Assembly: GCF_900168115.1 (NCBI RefSeq)
Contig: NZ_FUZC01000018.1
Coordinates: 1 to 64,000, forward strand
Origin: Salegentibacter salinarum
GTDB lineage: Bacteria; Bacteroidota; Bacteroidia; Flavobacteriales; Flavobacteriaceae
Direction: 5' to 3'
Length of the DNA: 64,000 nt
Shown here: positions 7,962 through 16,204 of the stretch, piece by piece
How positions within the stretch are numbered: the first letter of the stretch is position 1
Layout: each line of letters begins with the position of its first letter
Notes under the pieces: model-generated
Databases searched by the model: none
What the model was told of the DNA's origin: nothing
The model's input: only the letters and a program-made list of their open reading frames with translations
Program-made: the position numbers and the translations under genes

Positions 7962-8428
7962 ATGGCACTTACAATTGGCGATAAATTACCAAGGTTAACA
8001 GGTTAACCTTGAAAGATCAGGATGGTGAAAACTACCATTTTTCCCGGGTAGAAGATAAAGCTTTGGTCATCTTTTTCTACCCAAAAGATTTTACTCCCGG
8101 TTGTACAAAGGAAGCCTGTAGTTTTAGAGATCATTATGAAGAATTTCAGGATTTGGGAGCTGAGGTTATAGGCATAAGTACCGATAATGAGAACTCTCAC
8201 AAAAAATTTGCCACTAAACACCAACTTCCGTTTGTGCTGCTTTCAGATAAAGAAAAGCGTGCCCGTAAAGCTTTTGGCGTTAAACCTGGCTTAATGGGTT
8301 TACTTCCCGGGAGGGAAACTTTTATTTTTGATAAGAATAAAAAATTGATTCACAGGTTCAATAGTATGGGAGCTTCCCAGCATATTCCCGAAGCGCTTAA
8401 TTCCCTTAAGAAAATTCAGGAAAAATAA
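7962..8428 (+). pseudogene. bcp: Thioredoxin-dependent peroxiredoxin (Bcp type), frameshifted by an 8-bp tandem duplication
   Basis: ATG at 7962 follows AAGGAG (7951-7956) at good spacing and directly abuts the queD stop. It encodes MALTIGDKLPRLTG and then hits TAA at 8004-8006. The rest of a Bcp peroxiredoxin lies in another frame from TTG at 8009: LKDQDGENYHF, the FTPGCTKEAC active site, and a full C-terminus. Removing one copy of the AGGTTAAC duplication (7992-8007) restores a continuous 152-aa protein, MALTIGDKLPRLTLKDQDG..., with cysteines at 45 and 50, the positions I recall for the peroxidatic and resolving Cys of E. coli Bcp. As it stands, only a protein lacking the first beta-strand could be made, by re-initiation at TTG 2 nt after the stop. 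Family function is reduction of H2O2 and organic peroxides with thioredoxin. Sequencing error, recent mutation and reversible slippage cannot be separated here. Confidence 0.85.
7992..8007 (+). repeat. 8-bp perfect tandem duplication inside bcp
   Basis: AGGTTAAC occurs at 7992-7999 and again at 8000-8007. Eight is not a multiple of three, so the second copy shifts the bcp frame and brings TAA in frame. Deleting either copy restores the family-consistent reading frame. Confidence 0.95.
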
Positions 8429-8491
8429 TTTTAGTCTTGCTGTAATTTGTATTGAAAAATAGTCTAAATTCGCAGCCGAAATTTAAGTGAT

Positions 8492-8755
8492 ATGGCAAGT
8501 AAGAGATTATTAAAAAGAGATGTGAATTACGTAATGGGAGACATTATTGATGCCGCATACATACATCAAATGGCTAACCCTGACGACGCATCTAAAACTG
8601 AAGCGATTGTTGACGAAGCCATTGCAGATTTTGATGAATTAATCACCAAGATCAACCAAAAAGATGTAGAGAATAAAAAGCAACATTTTAAAGCAGTATC
8701 AAAAGAGCTGGAAGCAAAAGCTGAAGCCTTAATTGCGAAAATAAACGCTTTATAA
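8492..8755 (+). CDS. Small conserved helical protein, function unknown
   Basis: An 87-aa acidic/Lys-rich protein, with no signal peptide or membrane segment, that reads as helical throughout (AIVDEAIADFDELITKINQKDVENKKQHFKAVSKELEAKAEALIAKINAL). I recall similar small proteins in other Flavobacteriaceae but no function. It starts 64 bp after bcp and ends 9 bp before tRNA-Thr. A weak promoter-like stretch TAAATTCG lies about 25 bp upstream of the ATG. It could be a cytosolic partner protein; I cannot say more. Confidence 0.7.
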   Translation: MASKRLLKRDVNYVMGDIIDAAYIHQMANPDDASKTEAIVDEAIADFDELITKINQKDVENKKQHFKAVSKELEAKAEALIAKINAL

Positions 8756-8764
8756 ATAGTAGTT

Positions 8765-8838
8765 GCCGATGTAGCTCAGCTGGCTAGAGCAGCTGATTTG
8801 TAATCAGCAGGTCGTGGGTTCGAGTCCCTCCATCGGCT
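8765..8838 (+). tRNA. tRNA-Thr (anticodon TGT)
   Basis: Cloverleaf assembled by eye: the acceptor stem GCCGATG (8765-8771) pairs with CATCGGC (8831-8837), with discriminator T at 8838. There is a D-arm with AGCTCAGCTGGCTAGAGC, an anticodon stem GCTGA/TCAGC with loop TTTGTAA giving anticodon TGT, and a T-arm with GGTTCGAGTCC. It reads ACA (and by wobble other ACN) threonine codons. CCA is not encoded. It is a single tRNA gene, followed closely by a strong hairpin terminator. Confidence 0.95.
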
Positions 8839-8843
8839 CTAAA

Positions 8844-8873
8844 AAAACCTCTCATTTTTGAGAGGTTTTTTTT
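8844..8873 (+). terminator. Rho-independent terminator after tRNA-Thr
   Basis: AAAACCTCTCA (8844-8854) pairs perfectly with TGAGAGGTTTT (8859-8869) around a TTTT loop, and the T-run continues to 8873. It starts a few bases after the tRNA 3' end. Confidence 0.85.
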
Positions 8874-8888
8874 ATGGGTTTATTTGAG

Positions 8889-8985
8889 GACGATAAGCCT
8901 GTCCTGAGTCCGTTTATTGAGATTCTTATATGTTGAGGTTGTCAAAAAGTTTGATTCTGAAATAAATTCAAAATGACGATTTTTT
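8889..8985. repeat. Convergent-junction structured repeat, copy A (decayed)
   Basis: Resembles the four clearer copies at 21867, 26213, 30012 and 32917. The right inner hairpin is still visible: ATTCTGAA (8954-8961), 5-nt spacer, TTCAAAAT (8967-8974), seven of eight pairs, followed by ATGACG. The left inner unit is reduced to GTCCTGAGTCC...ATTGAGATTC and I cannot identify the outer arms. It sits between tRNA-Thr and the convergent mqo gene. Confidence 0.5.
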
Positions 8986-8993
8986 AGAGTATT

Positions 8994-10496
8994 CTAATGC
9001 AACACATCCAGTTCAAGTTTTTCAGAAGAATTTGCCTGCACTTCTTTAAATTCAGGAATATTTTCTTCAATTTTTTTATCCCAGAGAGGAATCATTTTTG
9101 AAAGCTTTTCCTGCCATTCCTTAGATTTAATTCTCCCGGGGAAGGCAATATTAATTACTTTAAGCATAATAGAAACCGCTACTGAAGCTCCCGGCGAGGC
9201 ACCGAGTAGAGCGGTAATGGTTCCATCTTTGCTGTGAACTACATCGGTTCCAAATTCCAGAATTCCGCCCTGTTCTTCATCCTTTTTAATGATTTGCACC
9301 CGTTTTCCGGCAACTTTTAATTCCCAGTCTTCCGGCCTGGCATCTTTTATAAAAACCCTTAGATCTTCCATCCGGTCAGAATGATCCATAGTGACCTGCT
9401 TCATCAGGTATTTGGTAAGCGGCAAATTGTGCCAAAAAACTCCCCACATAGAAGGAATATTCTCTTTATTTATACTTTTAGGCAGATCCATTTTTGAACC
9501 TTCTTTTAGAAATTTAGTAGTAAATCCTGCAAAGGGACCAAAAAGCAATTCTTTTTTTCCGTTTATATACCTCGTGTCCAGATGAGGAGTAGACATAGGA
9601 GGAGCATCAGGTCCTGCTTTACTGTAGACCTTAGCCCAATGTTGCTCTATAATTTCCCGGTTTTTGCAAACCAACCATTGGCCATCTACAGGAAATCCGC
9701 CATAGCCGTCTTTTTCTTCTATTTCTACTTTTTGAAGTAAAGGCAATGCGCCGCCACCGGCTCCTATAAAAACATGTTCGGCATCATAATAGGTAACTTT
9801 TCCCGAATCTAAATTTTGAGCTTCAACCGTCCATTCCAGGGTTTCATCAGGGTCTACATCTAAAACATCGGTATTTCTTAAAACGGGAACATCAAATTGT
9901 TCTTCCAGAACTTTAAAATATTGTTGCGTGAGTTCTTCAAAATTTACTTCGGTGCCAATTTCCATTCGCGTTGCAGCCATTTTCTCATTCTCACGGCCTT
10001 GCGCAATTAAGGGGATCCACTCTTTTAATTTATTTGGATTTTCAGAAAATTTCATCTCCTCAAACAATGAAGTTTGGGAAAGAGCTTCAAAGCGTTTCTT
10101 TAGAAATTGAATATTATCTTCTCCCTGTACCCAGCTGTGATGAGGTACTGAATGAATAAAATTTTGAGGGTCTTTTATAAGTTTTTGGCCTACCAGGTAG
10201 GCCCAAAATTGTTTACTGGTTTCAAACTGACTAAAAATTTCTATTGCTTTACTAATATCTATACTTCCATCAGAATTTTCAGGGGTATAGTTGAGTTCGC
10301 AAAGTGCCGAATGCCCGGTACCGGCATTATTCCAGGCGCCGGAACTTTCTTTAGAAACTTCTCTCAGCTTTTCAAAAATAATTATTTTGATTTCAGGATC
10401 TATTAACTTCAGCATTAATGCGAGAGTAGCGCTCATAATGCCACCACCCACGCAAATTAGATCGTAGTTATTTTCTTTGAGTACTTTTTGATTCAT
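8994..10496 (-). CDS. mqo: Malate:quinone oxidoreductase
   Basis: FAD-dependent peripheral membrane enzyme oxidising malate to oxaloacetate and passing electrons to the quinone pool, here menaquinone. With ATG at 10496 the protein is 500 aa, the family length. The N-terminal FAD-binding loop is DLICVGGGIMSATLAL (GGG at 17-19). Further family blocks include SSGAWNNAGTGHSALCELNYTP, FIGAGGGALPLLQK, LLFGPFAGFTTKFLKEGS and LGASPGASVAVSIM. An alternative in-frame ATG at 10535 adds 13 residues without family similarity. A TAnnTTTG-like box at 10511-10518 falls between the two starts, favouring the inner one. It converges on tRNA-Thr across repeat copy A. Confidence 0.93.
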   Translation of the reverse strand: MNQKVLKENNYDLICVGGGIMSATLALMLKLIDPEIKIIIFEKLREVSKESSGAWNNAGTGHSALCELNYTPENSDGSIDISKAIEIFSQFETSKQFWAYLVGQKLIKDPQNFIHSVPHHSWVQGEDNIQFLKKRFEALSQTSLFEEMKFSENPNKLKEWIPLIAQGRENEKMAATRMEIGTEVNFEELTQQYFKVLEEQFDVPVLRNTDVLDVDPDETLEWTVEAQNLDSGKVTYYDAEHVFIGAGGGALPLLQKVEIEEKDGYGGFPVDGQWLVCKNREIIEQHWAKVYSKAGPDAPPMSTPHLDTRYINGKKELLFGPFAGFTTKFLKEGSKMDLPKSINKENIPSMWGVFWHNLPLTKYLMKQVTMDHSDRMEDLRVFIKDARPEDWELKVAGKRVQIIKKDEEQGGILEFGTDVVHSKDGTITALLGASPGASVAVSIMLKVINIAFPGRIKSKEWQEKLSKMIPLWDKKIEENIPEFKEVQANSSEKLELDVLH

Positions 10497-10510
10497 AGCC
10501 TGGTTTTTCT

Positions 10511-10518
10511 CAAACTTA
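10511..10518 (-). promoter_or_regulatory. Putative -7 box upstream of mqo
   Basis: On the minus strand TAAGTTTG matches TAnnTTTG. It implies a very short leader before ATG 10496 and would exclude the ATG at 10535. No well-spaced TTTG -33 box is visible, so the call is tentative. Confidence 0.3.
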
Positions 10519-10589
10519 GAAAAATACAAAGCCAATCTTACCCAAAAAAATATTAAAGCTCTGGAGATTTAATTAATCTGTAGCTATTT

Positions 10590-11864
10590 TTAGTCTGATG
10601 CTGAGGTTTTATATTCGAATTCTTTATGCTCGGTTCTTACTTTTTTTACACTCCTGTTTAGTAATAAACTAATAATTAATGCCACAATAATTAAAGCAGT
10701 AAAAACGTAGAAAACCGGGATATAACTTCCGGTTCGGGTATAAATTTGTGAAACAAGGGTTGGGCCAATAAGTCCGCCCAGTGACCAGGTAGTTAATAAA
10801 TAGCCGTGAATTGCACCCAGTTCTTTAGTTCCGAAGAGATCACCTATAAAAGCCGGAAGATTTGAAAATCCGCCGCCGTAACAACTTACTACAAGAAAAA
10901 TAAATATTTGGAAAATAATAGCACTTGTAATAATTGGCAGACTGATAAAAGCAACAAGCTGAATTATAAAGAAAATAATAAAAACTTTTGGGCGTGAAAT
11001 ATAATCTGAAGCGGCAGCCCAGCCTAATCTTCCACCGCCATTAAATATTCCCATGATGCCTACCATAGTAGCTGCGGCACCGGCCGATAGACCAACGATA
11101 TTTTGAGCCATGGGCGAAGCTACAGAAATCATCATAATACCTGCGCTGGTATTTATAAGCATCATCGTCCAGAGCATCCAGAAATGTTTGGTTTTAACGG
11201 CTTCACCAGATGTTGCCTGGGTTAGGTCTTTTTTTATTTTTTTGGTGCCTGCTTTTACCGCTGCTTCCATTCCTGCCGGCATCCAGTTTTTTGGAGGTGG
11301 TGCGATATAGGAAGCGCCAATCATCATTAAGACGAAATAAGAAGCTCCTAAAATGTAAAAAGTAGTGCTAATGCCAATAGATTCTATTAAACTCGCCGCA
11401 ACTGGGGCAGTAACTAAAGCTCCTGTACCGAATCCCAAGACAGCCATTCCAGTTGCTAAACCTCTTTTGTCTGGAAACCATTTTACTAAGGTGGAAACCG
11501 GGGCTATATAACCAATTCCCAGGCCGAGTCCGCTTAATAAACCGTAGGAAAGGAGGAATCCTGTTAACGAATCCATTGAAATTGCGAATCCCGAACCGGC
11601 CTGGCCTAAACCAAATAAAACTGCAGCTAGCATAGCCGATTTCTTTGGGCCGCTTCGCTCTACAAATTTTCCGAATAGGGCAGCAGAACCTCCCCCCAAA
11701 ACCATCATTATTGTAAATGCGGTGGTAACCGAAGCCATAGACCACCCCTTAGTTTCTACAAGAGGTTGCGTATAAACGCTATATGCGTAAGCAGCGCCTA
11801 TTGAAATATGAATAAAAACTGCCGAAGCGGCAATAAGCCATCGGTTTTTGTTTGGAGCACTCAT
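10590..11864 (-). CDS. MFS transporter, OFA (oxalate/formate antiporter-like) family
   Basis: A 424-aa protein with 12 predicted membrane segments in two halves separated by a basic central loop (KAGTKKIKKDLTQATSGEAVKTKHFW). Its N-terminal block NRWLIAASAVFIHISIGAAYAYSVY and the motifs KWFPDKRGLATGMAVLGFGTGALV and GGGFSNLPAFIGDLFG are typical of OFA-family MFS permeases. Characterised relatives move oxalate/formate or other small carboxylates; the substrate here is unknown. It is 93 bp upstream of mqo on the same strand, so a carboxylate-related role beside malate oxidation is possible, but that is only context. Confidence 0.82.
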   Translation of the reverse strand: MSAPNKNRWLIAASAVFIHISIGAAYAYSVYTQPLVETKGWSMASVTTAFTIMMVLGGGSAALFGKFVERSGPKKSAMLAAVLFGLGQAGSGFAISMDSLTGFLLSYGLLSGLGLGIGYIAPVSTLVKWFPDKRGLATGMAVLGFGTGALVTAPVAASLIESIGISTTFYILGASYFVLMMIGASYIAPPPKNWMPAGMEAAVKAGTKKIKKDLTQATSGEAVKTKHFWMLWTMMLINTSAGIMMISVASPMAQNIVGLSAGAAATMVGIMGIFNGGGRLGWAAASDYISRPKVFIIFFIIQLVAFISLPIITSAIIFQIFIFLVVSCYGGGFSNLPAFIGDLFGTKELGAIHGYLLTTWSLGGLIGPTLVSQIYTRTGSYIPVFYVFTALIIVALIISLLLNRSVKKVRTEHKEFEYKTSASD

Positions 11865-11978
11865 TTTAAAGAATTTTGTAAGGTTATTTTAATATTAAAC
11901 TGAATACGACAACAAGTATAAGTTTTTATTGCGGAAATATAAATGAATTACCTGCAGTATTATGAAGGAGATAATAAA

Positions 11979-12006
11979 AAAGCCCGAAATTTATATTTCG
12001 GGCTTT
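11979..12006 (-). terminator. Rho-independent terminator after the DUF4369 gene
   Basis: Perfect 12-bp stem AAAGCCCGAAAT (11979-11990) / ATTTCGGGCTTT (11995-12006), loop TTAT. Read on the minus strand the stem is followed by a T-run. It lies 25 bp beyond the stop of the minus-strand lipoprotein gene. Confidence 0.85.
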
Positions 12007-12031
12007 AAGATTGTTTGGTGAGGAGGCTGGG

Positions 12032-12793
12032 TTAACTTATATCTTCAGCATTTTCTTCAGTTTCTACAGGCTTAACGTTGTCGCTTGCTTCTTCTTCATC
12101 CCGTCTTTCTTTCAGAAAATCTTTCAATTCTTTTCCGTACATGGATTTTTTTACCTTCGGCTCTAAAGATTTATAAATAGTATCTAAATATTTGATGTTA
12201 GCATCAAAAACTTCAGAAAGAGCTAGATAAGGAGCTACTTCCAGGTCTTTATTATTAATTGCGAAATTAACAGTATAGAGATATTTTCGTTTGAGTAAAC
12301 TTTCATATTGCTTATTCACATCAATCAACTGTTCTTCGTTTTCATCTCGTTGAGCTTCAAAATTCATCTGAATAAGTTCCAGATTTTTATCGTTGAAGCG
12401 TTGCATCATTGTTCGATATTCTTCTAATTTTTCCTGATTCTTTGCCCCGGTTATTTCAGCATCGGTAACAAAATTCTCTAAAGTAGTATTGATAGTTACT
12501 TCTCCTTCCTCGGCAAAAAAGTCTATACGGTCGTCGTATTGGGAATTATCAACTTTTTTAAGATAAAGGTACAATACCTGCGGGCTTTCAATAAAAGCTT
12601 CCAGGCTAATATTGGCATCGCCATTAACCACAACGGAGTCCATATCTACCATAAGGGTATCATCTATCTTTTGAAGATAAACGGTTCCTTTTTTTAATCC
12701 GTCAATACTGGCATTTACTATTAAGTTGCTTTCTTTATTGTTACACGAAGTAAGGGCGATAATAGCCAGGAAAAGAATGCTTAATTTTTTCAT
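12032..12793 (-). CDS. DUF4369-type lipoprotein
   Basis: A 253-aa protein with a lipoprotein signal peptide: Lys-Lys start, hydrophobic core and lipobox LTSC with Cys17. The following region (about 25-115) has the pattern of DUF4369, a beta-rich domain common in Bacteroidota, where it often precedes a thioredoxin-like domain: GTVYLQKIDDTLMVDMDSVVVNG and similar strands. Here no CxxC thioredoxin domain follows; instead residues about 120-235 are a charged helical segment and the tail is acidic. It is probably anchored in the periplasm or outer membrane. It is followed by its own terminator and lies 129 bp downstream of the DUF819 gene. Confidence 0.75.
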   Translation of the reverse strand: MKKLSILFLAIIALTSCNNKESNLIVNASIDGLKKGTVYLQKIDDTLMVDMDSVVVNGDANISLEAFIESPQVLYLYLKKVDNSQYDDRIDFFAEEGEVTINTTLENFVTDAEITGAKNQEKLEEYRTMMQRFNDKNLELIQMNFEAQRDENEEQLIDVNKQYESLLKRKYLYTVNFAINNKDLEVAPYLALSEVFDANIKYLDTIYKSLEPKVKKSMYGKELKDFLKERRDEEEASDNVKPVETEENAEDIS

Positions 12794-12922
12794 GTGTTTT
12801 ATAATTTTCTCTAGTAGTGGGAATTTATCACAAGCTTATAATTCTTCCTGCGTACTCCCATTTTTCGTATCCAGCAACGCGCTGATTTAGGCGGCAAATA
12901 TCTTATAATTTTCTATTTTAAA

Positions 12923-14188
12923 CTAACTCCCGGCGGCGATTTGCATTAAAATAGTTGTAAGAATTGCGCCGTAGGTTCCAACTACATATCCAAAGACTGC
13001 AAGTAAAACTCCAACTGTTGCCAGGGAAGGATGAAATGCCGCAGCTACCACAGGGGCCGAAGCCGCACCGCCAACATTGGCCTGACTTCCCACGGCGAGG
13101 AAAAAGTAAGGAGCTTTAATAAGTTTTGCTGTGCCAAACAGAAAAATAACATGAATAGACATCCATATAAGTCCGATGCCAATAAGCCCCGGGTTATCGA
13201 AAACCATCCCAAGGTCCATTTTCATTCCTATGGTGGCCACTAGGATATAAATGAAAATACTACCCAATTTACTGGCTCCCGCTCCTTCGTAGGTTTTAAA
13301 CCTGGTAAATGAAAGACCTATTCCAATAGCAGTAGCAATGGTAATCATCCAGAAAAAAGAAGATGAAAAGGAGGAAAGTGCACTTTTACTGTCATTAAAA
13401 ACTTCAAAATTAGATGAAAGATATACCGAAATTTCATCGGCTCCCCAATGTGCAATTCCCACGGTTACAAAAGCCAAGGCCAGCATGATCATATAATCGG
13501 GTAGATGGGGATTTCTTGTAACACTTTCAGCGTAATTGGAAACCTTATTTTTAAGTTCAGTAATTGCTGAATTATCGGCTTTTAGCCATTTATCAATTTT
13601 TTCGGTTTTACCAATTCCCATTAAAAGCCCGGCCATTAGCAGGTTAGCGACTACAATGTCTACCAATACCATTCCGCCGTAAAGCTCGGGGTTGTATTCG
13701 TATATTTCCAGCATTGCAGCCTGGTTTGCTCCGCCACCAATCCAACTGCCGGCAATGGTAGAGAGACCACGCCAAATTGCATCAGGGCCTACGCCACCAA
13801 CGGTTTCGGGAGAAATGGCTGACACAATAATTAAAGCTAAAGGCCCGCCTACAATAATTCCTACAGTACCCGCGAAAAACATAATGAGCGCTTTAGGACC
13901 AAGATTAAATATGGCTTTAAGATCTATACTTAAGGTCATCAGCACCAGAGCAGCGGGTAATAAAAACCTGCTGGCTACAAAATAAAGTTGGGAAGTACCA
14001 TCATCTATTAATCCCAGGGAATTAAAGATCGCGGGGATTAAATAGCACATTAAGAGGGCCGGTACAATGCCATAGAATTTTTTCCAGAAACCACCTTCTT
14101 TAGAAGAGGTATAAAACACAAAACCCAAAGCGAGCATTAAAAGCCCGAAGACTATAGCGTCATTGGTGAAAACAGGAGTATCTTCCAT
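12923..14188 (-). CDS. DUF819 family integral membrane protein
   Basis: A 421-aa protein with about 11-12 hydrophobic segments. Conserved stretches include LPAALVLMTLSIDLKAIFNLGPKALIMF, SWIGGGANQAAMLE, LVDIVVANLLMAGLL, GMKMDLGMVFDNPGL and SQANVGGAASAPVVAAAFHPSLATVGVLLAVFGYVVGTY, which I associate with the DUF819 (YjcL-like) family. Gly-rich re-entrant-looking segments (GGANQAA, NVGGAASAP) near the middle of each half suggest a transporter, but no substrate is known to me. The start at 14188 is 74 bp upstream of the HAD gene stop, and the downstream gene is a lipoprotein 129 bp away, so it may form its own unit. Confidence 0.8.
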   Translation of the reverse strand: MEDTPVFTNDAIVFGLLMLALGFVFYTSSKEGGFWKKFYGIVPALLMCYLIPAIFNSLGLIDDGTSQLYFVASRFLLPAALVLMTLSIDLKAIFNLGPKALIMFFAGTVGIIVGGPLALIIVSAISPETVGGVGPDAIWRGLSTIAGSWIGGGANQAAMLEIYEYNPELYGGMVLVDIVVANLLMAGLLMGIGKTEKIDKWLKADNSAITELKNKVSNYAESVTRNPHLPDYMIMLALAFVTVGIAHWGADEISVYLSSNFEVFNDSKSALSSFSSSFFWMITIATAIGIGLSFTRFKTYEGAGASKLGSIFIYILVATIGMKMDLGMVFDNPGLIGIGLIWMSIHVIFLFGTAKLIKAPYFFLAVGSQANVGGAASAPVVAAAFHPSLATVGVLLAVFGYVVGTYGAILTTILMQIAAGS

Positions 14189-14262
14189 AGAAAAATGTTA
14201 TAAGCGGCGCCAAAATACAATTTTTATTAAACTCTTCTTAAAGAATCGGGGGAATCCTATTG

Positions 14263-15072
14263 TTAGATTTTGAACAATTCTTTTAGGCTATTGGCTACGC
14301 CGTCTTCCTTTCCACTTTCGGTTACAATATTGGCAACTTCCAGAACCTCTTTTCTTGCATTCCTAACAGCAACGCCCATTCCTACTCCTTTTATCATTTC
14401 TACGTCATTGTAATTATCTCCAAAAGCAATGCTTTGCTCGGGAGTTAAATTGAAATGATTTTTCAATAATAATTTAATCGCGGTGAGTTTTGAAATCTCT
14501 TTGTTGGCAATTTCCAGATAAGTCGGTTTCGAACGGTATAAATGAAGTTGTCCAGGGAAATTCTCTGATAAGTAATCTTTAATTTTATCAATATGAGCTT
14601 CGTCTCCCATTGCCATAATTTTGTGAGCACCTTTATTATCCTTCTTCCAATCTGAAATTACTTCCCGATTAGATCTAAGTTCGGGTTTAACTTTGGTATT
14701 GTTTTCTTCTCTTGCGGCCCACTGGTCGTATTGCGGAACATACCACTCGTCACTATTATATAAACTTAAGTGACAGTTCATATTTTTATTGAAATCGGCA
14801 AGATTTTCAAGGGTATTTAAAGGAATTTCGGTAGAGCTTATTGCTTCTCCGTCAACCAAAATTAATCCGCCGTTATAGCAAATAATGGGTTGCTCATTTA
14901 TTTCAAGATCGGCTTGTAAATGACGCATTGCGGCGGGCATTCGTGCTGAAATTAGTACGAAGGGTAATTTGTCTTTTAAATTTTTTATTGTTGAAATTGT
15001 GGTGGGAGATAATTCCCGATCGTGGTTTAGTAAAGTTCCATCTATGTCTGAGAAAACGATCTTGTATTGCAT
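14263..15072 (-). CDS. HAD-superfamily hydrolase, Cof/YidA-type
   Basis: A 269-aa cytosolic phosphatase of the Cof subfamily (HAD IIB cap). The nucleophile motif is FSDIDGTLLNHDREL (Asp9 and Asp11); motif II lies in FVLISAR, a Lys (K193 or nearby) in the EISKLTAIKLLL stretch, and motif III is SIAFGDNYNDVEMI. Relatives dephosphorylate sugar phosphates, nucleotides or vitamin B6/FMN intermediates; the substrate is not predictable. The start codon overlaps the stop of the upstream 56-aa Arc-like gene by one base (TAATG), so it is the last gene of a compact four-gene operon. Confidence 0.88.
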   Translation of the reverse strand: MQYKIVFSDIDGTLLNHDRELSPTTISTIKNLKDKLPFVLISARMPAAMRHLQADLEINEQPIICYNGGLILVDGEAISSTEIPLNTLENLADFNKNMNCHLSLYNSDEWYVPQYDQWAAREENNTKVKPELRSNREVISDWKKDNKGAHKIMAMGDEAHIDKIKDYLSENFPGQLHLYRSKPTYLEIANKEISKLTAIKLLLKNHFNLTPEQSIAFGDNYNDVEMIKGVGMGVAVRNARKEVLEVANIVTESGKEDGVANSLKELFKI

Positions 15073-15242
15073 TATTCTTCTTCTTTTTTATTTTTTGGGT
15101 GGCGTTCTGCTTCTTTTAGGGCTTTATTTAGCATCCACTCGATCTGCCCATTGGTACTCCTGAATTCATCAGCAGCCCATTTTTCAATGGCTTTCAGCAT
15201 CTTCTCATCGACTCTAAGGGCGAATGCTTTTTTATTACTCAT
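15072..15242 (-). CDS. Small Arc-like (ribbon-helix-helix type) protein
   Basis: A 56-aa reading frame below common length cut-offs but well supported. It begins ATG at 15242, one base after the stop of the upstream hydrolase, and its stop overlaps the HAD start by one base. The product (MSNKKAFALRVDEKML, then AIEKWAADEFRSTNGQIEWMLNKALKEAE, with a Lys/Glu tail) has the short strand plus two helices of Arc/CopG-type DNA-binding proteins. I recall proteins of this type annotated as Arc family in other Flavobacteriaceae. It might regulate its own operon; no partner toxin is visible. An RNA- or protein-binding role is equally open. Confidence 0.82.
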   Translation of the reverse strand: MSNKKAFALRVDEKMLKAIEKWAADEFRSTNGQIEWMLNKALKEAERHPKNKKEEE

Positions 15243-15243
15243 T

Positions 15244-16194
15244 TTATTTATTTTCCAGGTTTTTAATAAAATCGGTTAAAACCGGAATTATTTCGGGATG
15301 CAAGGCTAATTCAGGATTGTTATAAGTTTGATAGTTCTTAGTCAAATCATTAGAACTCACCTCTCTAATAACATGGTTCATATCTTTCAATAAAACCAAT
15401 TCGGAATTTTTGGCTGCTTTATGTAGCATTTCGGCCTGTTCTTCTTTTATCTGGACATCATTTGTTCCATTGATAATCAAAACAGGAATTTGCAGATTTG
15501 CAATTTCTTCCGAAGGATCATACTTTATCCACGAAGCTAAAAAAGCCTGGTTTTCGGGAGTAAAAAGCGAACCTAATATTTGAGGATATTTATCAGTGCT
15601 TCCGGTTTCTTTAATTTCCTTAAAGCTTTGCTTAATTTCATCTTCAGACTGCGGTAATTGTACCGAAAGTTGTGCAGCTAGAATATGGTCTATACTTTCT
15701 CCCGCGCCGGCAATTGAAATAAAAGCATCGGCATTATCTTTTGCAGCCAAAATTCCTATTAAAGAACCCTGGCTATGCCCCGCGATAATTAAATGGCTGA
15801 AGTTTCTTTTTTCTTTAAAATGAATTAAGATATTTTCAACATCCATTACGAGATCATTAAACGAAATTGAATCTAAATTTAATTCCTTTGCTTTTATGCT
15901 GCGTTTGTCAAACCTGAAACTTGCAATTCCTTCATCGGCTAGTTCATAAGCGATTTTTTTAGCAAAATCACTTTTATTATTCATCCCCGCTGGAGAATTC
16001 CCATCGCGGTTAGTAGGTCCGGAGCCCTGTATTAAAATCAACAATGGAGGATTTTCTAGACTCGATGGAATAACGATAGTTCCGTCGGTAAATTTATCCA
16101 CAGCAATTTCTTCTTCGGTAAATGTCTGCTCTTGTGGAAAAGCTATAAAACTTCCGAAGAAAATTAAGAATAAGCTGAGTATTAAATTTCTCAT
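15244..16194 (-). CDS. Secreted alpha/beta hydrolase
   Basis: A 316-aa protein with a signal peptide (LILSLFLIFFGSFIAFPQ). The fold is an alpha/beta hydrolase: the oxyanion region ILIQGSGPTNRDGN, a nucleophile elbow GHSQGSLIG (Ser), an acid candidate in INGTNDVQIKEEQ and a His in LKDMNHVIRE. Relatives are periplasmic esterases or peptidases of the YqiA/BAAT-like group; the substrate is unknown. It sits between the SPFH gene (10 bp upstream) and the Arc-like gene (1 bp downstream), a clear operon arrangement. Confidence 0.85.
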   Translation of the reverse strand: MRNLILSLFLIFFGSFIAFPQEQTFTEEEIAVDKFTDGTIVIPSSLENPPLLILIQGSGPTNRDGNSPAGMNNKSDFAKKIAYELADEGIASFRFDKRSIKAKELNLDSISFNDLVMDVENILIHFKEKRNFSHLIIAGHSQGSLIGILAAKDNADAFISIAGAGESIDHILAAQLSVQLPQSEDEIKQSFKEIKETGSTDKYPQILGSLFTPENQAFLASWIKYDPSEEIANLQIPVLIINGTNDVQIKEEQAEMLHKAAKNSELVLLKDMNHVIREVSSNDLTKNYQTYNNPELALHPEIIPVLTDFIKNLENK

Positions 16195-16204
16195 ACAGTT
16201 TCTT

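Noticed and set aside
7962-8428. Programmed ribosomal frameshift in bcp
   Set aside because: No slippery sequence or downstream stimulatory structure is seen; the exact 8-bp duplication explains the shift more simply.
15072-15242. Antitoxin of a toxin-antitoxin pair
   Set aside because: The Arc-like fold fits an antitoxin, but neighbours are a secreted hydrolase and a HAD phosphatase, with no toxin-like small gene.
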